Part shown: piece after piece, positions 27,188 to 32,093 of the stretch
How positions within the stretch are numbered: the first letter of the stretch is position 1
How the letters are laid out: every line of letters starts with the position of its first letter
Translations under genes and position numbers: made by a program
Assembly: GCA_019247195.1 (NCBI GenBank)
Contig: JAFAPI010000159.1
Coordinates: forward strand, 1-32,093
Direction: 5' to 3'
DNA length: 32,093 nt
Source: Gammaproteobacteria bacterium
GTDB lineage: Bacteria; Pseudomonadota; Gammaproteobacteria; Steroidobacterales; Steroidobacteraceae
The notes under the pieces: generated by a model
What the model was told of the DNA's origin: nothing
The model's database searches: none
What the model saw: the letters and a program-made list of their open reading frames with translations, nothing else

Positions 27188-27352
27188 TGGCGGATCCTCC
27201 CCTTGACCCGTGTCCGCCGCATGCGCAGCCGCAGCAGCATCTGCGTTGGGTTGCACCGCGCTCGTTCGGAGTTTCTAAAGTTCGCGGGAACGTCGCCGCA
27301 ACGACGGACCGCATGCATTGCAACGCCCCATGCCGCGCTGCATACTCGGTAA

Positions 27353-27381
27353 GCATTAGCATCCCGAAGATTTTTGGTCAA
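27353..27381 (-). promoter_or_regulatory. Candidate promoter for the second TonB receptor
   Basis: On the minus strand TTGACC (27381-27376) is followed after 17 nt by TAATGC (27358-27353), about 165 nt before the receptor start. This is the one AT-richer stretch in the 312-base divergent gap 27188-27499, which otherwise shows no gene. Pattern match only. Confidence 0.35.
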
Positions 27382-27499
27382 TTACCTCAGGCGATTCGCG
27401 GCACCCGAGAGGGTGCGCGCTGAGGACGCCGCGGCCACACGCCCCCGCCGCGCCGACTGCAGGAAAGACCGGCAGCGTTCCCGAACGAGGTGAAGCCGA

Positions 27500-28810
27500 T
27501 TGAGCAGCCGCGCGCTCGCGGGCGCACAGGATGAGGCCGCATCGCTGCTGCAGCGCTGGTACGTGCTCATCGTCATGTGCCTGGTATACGCGCTCAACAT
27601 CGCTGCGCGCTATGTCGTCACCACGGTCTTTGAACCCATCCGCCTGGAGTTGAAGCTGACCGACCTCGGGGCCGGCTTCCTGACCGGCGTGCCACTCGCC
27701 CTCTTCTATGTCTCCTGCGGCATCCCCATCGCCTGGCTGGCGGACCGCTCGAACCGCCGCAACATCCTCGGCGCCTCGCTGCTGCTCTGGTCCGGATTCA
27801 CGGTGCTGTGCGGTCTGTCCCGGACCTACCTGCAACTGCTCAGCAGCCGCATCGGGGTCGGTATCGGGGAGGCCGGTGGTACCCCGACCGCGACCTCTAT
27901 CGTCTCGGATTGCTTTCCGGCCGAACGCCGTCCGATGGCCCTCAGCATCTACGCGCTGGGAGCTCCGCTCGGCGCTTGGCTCGGCGCGGATCTGGCCGGC
28001 GCCGTGGCCGAGGCGTACGGGTGGCGCGGCGCCTTCTACGCTCTCGGGCTCCCGGGGATCCTCGTCGGGCTGCTGGTCTATCTCACCATTCGAGAGCCAA
28101 GGCGCGGGCGGCTCGATGCCGTGACGGGCGATGACAAAGCCTCCTTCTCCGAGTCGCTCGGCTTTCTTTGGCGGCAGCGGGCCGCCTTCCACGTCATCAT
28201 GGGCAGCGGCGTATGTAGCCTCTGGGGTTGGGGACTGGTCTGGTGGACCCCGACCTTCCTGTTGCGCAGCTACGGGTTGAACGTCGCCCAAGCCGGCGCA
28301 CTCACCGGGCAGATACACTTGGTCGGCGGGATGATGGCCACGGCGGGCGCGGCCTGGCTCATGTCACGGCCGTTCATGGCTGATCCGCGCCGGGTCCTGT
28401 GGGTGCTGTTCTGGGTCGTCGGTTGCGCCACCATCCCCTCGATCGTCGCCTACTGGACCCACTCGCTCTGGCTCGCACGGCTCATGTTCTGGGCGTACAT
28501 ACCGGCCATTTATTTCTTCATTGGTCCGTGCATGGCGCTGGTGCTGAATCTGGCACCAAGCCATATGCGCTCGAGTTTCACGGCCTGGTCGGTGCTGGTG
28601 GGCAACCTGTTCAACCTCATCGTCGCGGTGCAGGTGGTGGGATTCCTCAGTGATTGGTTCGGCGGCACGCATGGAGCCGATGCGCATTCGCTGCGTTGGG
28701 CGTTGCTCGTCCTGGCCCCGACGGGCTTTTGGGCCAGTTGGCACTTCTTCATGGCCGCCCGCACGGTGGTGCCGGAGATGGCACGTGCGGTGAGCTACGC
28801 GCGCCCCTGA
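27500..28810 (+). CDS. Major facilitator superfamily transporter (spinster-like)
   Basis: 436 aa with about twelve hydrophobic helices, so an inner-membrane carrier. The loop after helix 2 holds the family motif IAWLADRSNRRNILGASL (about residues 76-93), and SRIGVGIGEAGGTPTATSIV near 116 is the helix-4 signature of the spinster-like branch. The start is TTG at 27500, with AGGTGA about 6 nt before it; no better ATG exists before the first helix. It is divergent from the TonB receptor and followed 11 nt later by the lactonase gene, so it probably imports or exports a compound handled by the neighbouring enzymes. Confidence 0.9.
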   Translation: MSSRALAGAQDEAASLLQRWYVLIVMCLVYALNIAARYVVTTVFEPIRLELKLTDLGAGFLTGVPLALFYVSCGIPIAWLADRSNRRNILGASLLLWSGFTVLCGLSRTYLQLLSSRIGVGIGEAGGTPTATSIVSDCFPAERRPMALSIYALGAPLGAWLGADLAGAVAEAYGWRGAFYALGLPGILVGLLVYLTIREPRRGRLDAVTGDDKASFSESLGFLWRQRAAFHVIMGSGVCSLWGWGLVWWTPTFLLRSYGLNVAQAGALTGQIHLVGGMMATAGAAWLMSRPFMADPRRVLWVLFWVVGCATIPSIVAYWTHSLWLARLMFWAYIPAIYFFIGPCMALVLNLAPSHMRSSFTAWSVLVGNLFNLIVAVQVVGFLSDWFGGTHGADAHSLRWALLVLAPTGFWASWHFFMAARTVVPEMARAVSYARP

Positions 28811-28821
28811 AAGGAAGAACG

Positions 28822-29733
28822 ATGTCACCACGGATCCTGCTGCTCCCGTGCCTGCTCGGCGCGCTCGCCGCGACCTCGGCCACGGCCGAGCCGAGGGTTC
28901 TCAACGACGATGCGCACTTCGCCGAGGGACCGGTGTGGTACCACGGCAAGCTGTACTACGTCGAATACGACCGCAATGCCGTCATGACCTGGGATGGCGC
29001 CAAGAACCGCGTTTTCTGGCAGCAGCCGGGCTGCGGGCCGTCCGCGGTGATCGCCACCCCGCGGGGAGAGTTCCTCGTGACCTGCTACGACCATGGAACG
29101 ATCGGCCATATTTCGGCCGACGGTAAGGATCTGCCCCCCTACACCCACGACCGTGACGGTCACCCCTTTGTGGGCCCCAACGACTTCGCGCCCGATCATC
29201 GTGGCGGCATGTACTTCACCTGCTCGGGGACCGCGCCCGGGCCGGTGATCGACGGCAAGATCTTCTACCTCGCGCCGGACGGCACCATCACTCAGCAGGC
29301 CGACAAGGTGCACAGCGCGAACGGCATCGTGGTATCGAACGACGGTCACATCCTCTATGCGATCGAGACCGAGGAGCATCGGCTACTGCAGTTCGACATC
29401 CAGGCAGACGGAACGCTTGCCGACCGGCGGGTGTTTCTGAACCTGGACACTCTGACCGGCAATGTCGGACCCATCTACCCCGATGGTGTGAAGATCGATT
29501 CGCACGGTTTACTCTACATTGGCCAAAATCCGCGTGATGTGCACGCGCCGCTCGCGGGCACCATCTTCGTGGTGGACGATACGGGGACGCTGCGCCGGAC
29601 GCTCAAGCTTCCCTCCCCCGGTGTTCCCAATCTTGCCTTGAGCCCCGATGAGCGCACCGTGTACGTGATGGCGCTCGATCAGCTCGATCGCTCGCCCTAC
29701 CGCGGCAAGGTCTACGCCATCGAGAACCGCTGA
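28822..29733 (+). CDS. Exported SMP-30/gluconolactonase-family protein
   Basis: 303 aa. A signal peptide (PRILLLPCLLGALAATSATA) covers about residues 3-22, so the enzyme acts in the periplasm. The six-bladed propeller shows the expected metal ligands: Glu in HFAEGPVW near 34, Asn in GPNDFAPD near 120, Asn in HSANGIVVSNDG near 167 and Asp in YPDGVKIDSHG near 225. Family members hydrolyse sugar or aldonic lactones. The ATG at 28822 follows AAGGAAG by 4-5 nt and is 11 nt after the MFS stop, so the two form an operon. A lactone substrate or intermediate is inferred for this locus. Confidence 0.9.
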   Translation: MSPRILLLPCLLGALAATSATAEPRVLNDDAHFAEGPVWYHGKLYYVEYDRNAVMTWDGAKNRVFWQQPGCGPSAVIATPRGEFLVTCYDHGTIGHISADGKDLPPYTHDRDGHPFVGPNDFAPDHRGGMYFTCSGTAPGPVIDGKIFYLAPDGTITQQADKVHSANGIVVSNDGHILYAIETEEHRLLQFDIQADGTLADRRVFLNLDTLTGNVGPIYPDGVKIDSHGLLYIGQNPRDVHAPLAGTIFVVDDTGTLRRTLKLPSPGVPNLALSPDERTVYVMALDQLDRSPYRGKVYAIENR

Positions 29734-29748
29734 GCGGACCAGTCCGGC

Positions 29749-30525
29749 TCAGCCGGCGAGCCAGCCGCCATCGATGACCAGATTGGAACCGGTGATGAAA
29801 CTCGCCTTATCGCTGGCCAGAAACACGGCCGCGTTGGCGACATCCTGGGGCCGCCCGAAGCGCGGCCACGGCGTGCGCCGCCGCTGATACTCGAGGCGCG
29901 CGGGGTCCTTGGCCAGGCCACCGGCGCCGGTGACGATCTTGCCCGGCGAGATGCAGTTGCAGACGATGAGTTGCGCAGCGTAATCGACCGCGATCTGACG
30001 TGTGATGTAGATCGCACCGGCCTTGCTGACCCCATAGGGCAGATCCCCTGGTGAGGTGACGATTCCCTGCTGCGAGCCGAGGTTGATGAGTCGCCCGCGC
30101 ACTTCCTCCCGCGGTTCCTGGGTGATCATCTGCTGCACCGCCCGCTTACAGCCGTTGAAGATGCCGGTGAGATTGACGCGCAGGACGTCCTCCCACTGCG
30201 TCCCCTCGGTCTCCAGGAGGGCAGTACCCGAGTAGGTGGCGGCGTTGTTCACCATGATGTCGAGGCGCCCATGGCGGGCAACCGCACTGCCGATGAGGGC
30301 GTCCACGTCCTGCCAGCGGCCCACGTCAGTGCGCTCGAAGGAGGCCACGCCGCCTGCGGTGCGAATGAGCGCCAGGGTCGTCTCACCGCCTTCGAGCGGT
30401 CGCTCGGTGATGTCGGCGATGACGACGTTGGCGCCCTCCGCGGCGAAACTGACGGCGATGGCGCGCCCGATGCCCGAGCTGCCACCGGTGACGACAGCGG
30501 TCTTGCCCGCGAGTAGACTGGCCAT
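29749..30525 (-). CDS. Short-chain dehydrogenase/reductase
   Basis: 258-aa classical SDR. The cofactor motif TGGSSGIG is near residue 14, with VIADITER after beta-strand 2; the acidic D here suggests NAD rather than NADP. NNAA is near 90, the catalytic Ser is in LGSQQG near 144 and the Y-x-x-x-K pair is in YGVSKAG near 157-161. It ends with ITGSNLVIDGGWLAG, a normal SDR tail. The ATG at 30525 gives the canonical start; more upstream residues are Arg-rich and unlikely. It converges with the lactonase gene (15 bases) and is divergent from the amidohydrolase gene. Substrate unknown; probably an alcohol or sugar of the same pathway. Confidence 0.92.
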   Translation of the reverse strand: MASLLAGKTAVVTGGSSGIGRAIAVSFAAEGANVVIADITERPLEGGETTLALIRTAGGVASFERTDVGRWQDVDALIGSAVARHGRLDIMVNNAATYSGTALLETEGTQWEDVLRVNLTGIFNGCKRAVQQMITQEPREEVRGRLINLGSQQGIVTSPGDLPYGVSKAGAIYITRQIAVDYAAQLIVCNCISPGKIVTGAGGLAKDPARLEYQRRRTPWPRFGRPQDVANAAVFLASDKASFITGSNLVIDGGWLAG

Positions 30526-30599
30526 GACCCCGATCCCGCGCCTGCGATACGGACTCGAAGTATAGAGACCCCGGCGCCTGAGCACCTCGTACCAGCCCT

Positions 30600-31853
30600 A
30601 TGTCCGGCGCTCCGCAACCCGACCTCGCGCTCGCCGCTGAGTTGTTCGCCACTCTGGACCGCAGCTCGCGTCGTGGACGTGGAATCGTGCGTGACAGCTA
30701 CGGCCCCGGGGAACAGGCGGCACACGACCTGATACGGGGGGCCGCGCAGGCGATCGGGCTCGAGATCGCCGTGGATCCGATCGGAAACCTGCGCATGACC
30801 CTGCCGGGCCGCGACCGCGCCGGTGCTGCAGTGTTCATGGGTTCGCACCTCGACAGCGTCCCGCAGGGTGGTAACTACGATGGCGCCGCGGGGGTCGTCG
30901 CCGGCCTGGCGATCGCCTCGGGTCTGCAGCAGGCAGGAGTGCGGCTCGACGTGGACCTCACCATCATGGCGATCCGCGCGGAGGAGTCCGCATGGTTTGA
31001 CGTTGCGTACCTGGGCAGCGCGGGAGCCTTTGGCCTGCTTGACCCTGGTTGTCTCGCCATCACCCGCTCTGACAATGGCCAGAGCCTCGAGCACACACTG
31101 CGCGAGCAGGGGTTTGACCCGACTCCCATCCGCGAACGACGTGCGCTGCTGGACCCGGCCGCGATCAGAGCGTACCTCGAGCTGCACATCGAGCAAGGGC
31201 CGACCCTGGTGGCACGGGAGCTGCCGGTCGCGGTGGTGAGCGGCATCCGCGGCTGCACGCGCTTTCGCAACGCCCGCTGCCTGGGGGCCTACGCGCATTC
31301 CGGCGCCGTCGACCGACCCTACCGCCGCGATGCGGTTGCCGCCACCGTGGCGTTGCTGCATCACATGGAGAGCGTCTGGCTGCAGCAGTGCGGATCCGGC
31401 GCAGACCTGGTGCTCACCACGGGCGAACTTTACACCGACCCTGCGCTGCACGGCCCGAGCAAGATCGCCGGCGAGACGCATTTCGTGCTCGACATCCGCG
31501 CTTTGTCGCCGGCGACCCTGGACGAGGTCGCCGCCAGCGCGCGCGAGGCCGCGGCGCGCATCGGTGATGCGTACCGGGTGACATTCGAACTCGGGGCCAC
31601 CAGCGACTCACCGCCGGCGGTCATGGACCGGCGCTTGCGCGCGCGCCTCCTCGGCCTGCTGGCCCAGCCGTACGAGATGGCGAGCGGCGCCGGCCACGAC
31701 GCGGCCGTGTTCGCCAAGATGGGCATACCCTGCGGCATGATATTCGTGCGCAACCAGCACGGCAGTCACAACCCCGACGAAGCGATGGCGCTCGAGGATT
31801 TCGCGCTCGGCGCTGACGCGCTCCTGCAGCTGCTGCTGGATTTTCCGCTGTAA
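30600..31853 (+). CDS. M20-family amidohydrolase (allantoate/N-carbamoyl-amino-acid hydrolase type)
   Basis: 417-aa dinuclear-metal amidohydrolase. Metal ligands are readable: H83 in GSHLDS, D94 in GGNYDGAAGV, the EE pair 128-129 in AIRAEES, H196 in ELHIEQGP and a last His in GSHNPDEA near 384. ELHIEQGP is the hallmark of the carbamoylase/allantoate branch. The usual HAGTTPM substrate loop reads AHSGAVDRPYRRDA (232-245), so the substrate may be unusual. The ATG at 30600 has only a weak site upstream. It is 15 bases before an epimerase gene on the same strand, and 74 bases from the divergent SDR gene. Confidence 0.88.
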   Translation: MSGAPQPDLALAAELFATLDRSSRRGRGIVRDSYGPGEQAAHDLIRGAAQAIGLEIAVDPIGNLRMTLPGRDRAGAAVFMGSHLDSVPQGGNYDGAAGVVAGLAIASGLQQAGVRLDVDLTIMAIRAEESAWFDVAYLGSAGAFGLLDPGCLAITRSDNGQSLEHTLREQGFDPTPIRERRALLDPAAIRAYLELHIEQGPTLVARELPVAVVSGIRGCTRFRNARCLGAYAHSGAVDRPYRRDAVAATVALLHHMESVWLQQCGSGADLVLTTGELYTDPALHGPSKIAGETHFVLDIRALSPATLDEVAASAREAAARIGDAYRVTFELGATSDSPPAVMDRRLRARLLGLLAQPYEMASGAGHDAAVFAKMGIPCGMIFVRNQHGSHNPDEAMALEDFALGADALLQLLLDFPL

Positions 31854-31868
31854 GGAGGGAGGTGAGCC

Positions 31869-32093
31869 ATGAAGACTTTGCTGGTGACGGGTGCGACCGG
31901 ATTCGTGATGAGCGTGCTCGCGCGGCACTGGCTCGAAGTCGAAGCCGAGGCACGCCTGGTGATTCTGGACTCGTATCCGCTGGATGAGGCTGCGCAGCAG
32001 TATTTCGCCCCGTTTGCGCGCCGCATCCGGGTCGTAATCGCCGATATCACGCGCCCGGACACCTGGCGTGACGCGCTCGCGGATCAAGGCGTC
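31869..32093 (+). CDS. NAD-dependent epimerase/dehydratase-like protein, cut by window edge
   Basis: The 75 visible residues begin MKTLLVTGATGFVMSVLARH, an N-terminal Rossmann glycine motif (TGATGF) of the extended SDR/epimerase class. LVILDSYPLD follows, with an acidic residue at the end of strand 2 as expected for NAD, and VVIADITRP near strand 3/4. The strong ribosome-binding site GGAGGGAGG lies a few bases before the ATG at 31869. It follows the amidohydrolase gene by 15 nt and probably shares its operon. The active site is outside the window, so substrate and exact family are open. Confidence 0.8.
   Translation, partial: MKTLLVTGATGFVMSVLARHWLEVEAEARLVILDSYPLDEAAQQYFAPFARRIRVVIADITRPDTWRDALADQGV

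Noticed and set aside
25418-27352. Plus-strand 644-codon frame opposite the second TonB receptor
   Set aside because: Antisense to a full receptor with signal sequence, plug and barrel; no domain or ribosome-binding site of its own.

Overview
The window is high-GC, gene-dense bacterial DNA. The genes point to a Gram-negative proteobacterium, probably a gammaproteobacterium of the Steroidobacter/Nevskia kind. The evidence is two TonB-dependent outer-membrane receptors, a periplasmic histidine acid phosphatase, a BON-domain lipoprotein, tRNAs with encoded CCA, and a proteobacterial IolC-DUF2090 fusion. The lineage is an inference from gene content only.

Layout. (1) 1-5664 is a housekeeping block: thrS (cut by the window edge), tRNA-Val(GAC), uvrB, a divergent class I aminotransferase, a DUF2784 membrane protein and tRNA-Asn(GTT). 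(2) 5665-7644 is a small accessory patch downstream of tRNA-Asn. It holds an apparent integrase C-terminal remnant, a GNAT acetyltransferase, two tandem paralogous Cys/His-rich small proteins, a strong bulged palindrome and a hypothetical gene. The patch looks less GC-rich than its surroundings. (3) 7649-15591, minus strand, is a compact myo-inositol catabolic operon. In transcription order it is a 33-aa membrane micro-ORF, a GRP/DMT-type transporter, iolC (kinase plus DUF2090), iolD, iolE, iolB and iolG. Most junctions overlap by 4 nt or are 1 nt apart. (4) 15592-17540 holds a membrane protein, a small zinc-ribbon protein and a BON lipoprotein. (5) 17583-21722 is a divergent pair: an AppA/Agp-type histidine acid phosphatase (possible phytase) and a TonB-dependent receptor. 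(6) 21851-32093 is a second catabolic neighbourhood of unknown substrate: aldo/keto reductase, ThDP-dependent decarboxylase/synthase-like enzyme, a second TonB-dependent receptor with five Cys pairs, MFS carrier, exported SMP-30-type lactonase, SDR, M20-type amidohydrolase and a truncated NAD-dependent epimerase/dehydratase.

How they may work together. An outer-membrane receptor and a periplasmic phytase-like phosphatase could supply myo-inositol. The GRP transporter could import it, and IolG, IolE, IolD, IolB and IolC would convert it to 2-deoxy-5-keto-gluconate-6-phosphate. The next step (aldolase) would normally fall to the DUF2090 half of IolC, but that half lacks several residues I expect to be conserved, so this step may be supplied elsewhere. 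IolA, IolI and a transcriptional regulator are not in the window. Region 6 has the uptake-to-enzyme layout of a dedicated catabolic locus (receptor, inner-membrane carrier, lactonase, dehydrogenases, amidohydrolase, ThDP lyase) whose substrate I cannot name. It is the best candidate here for an undescribed pathway.
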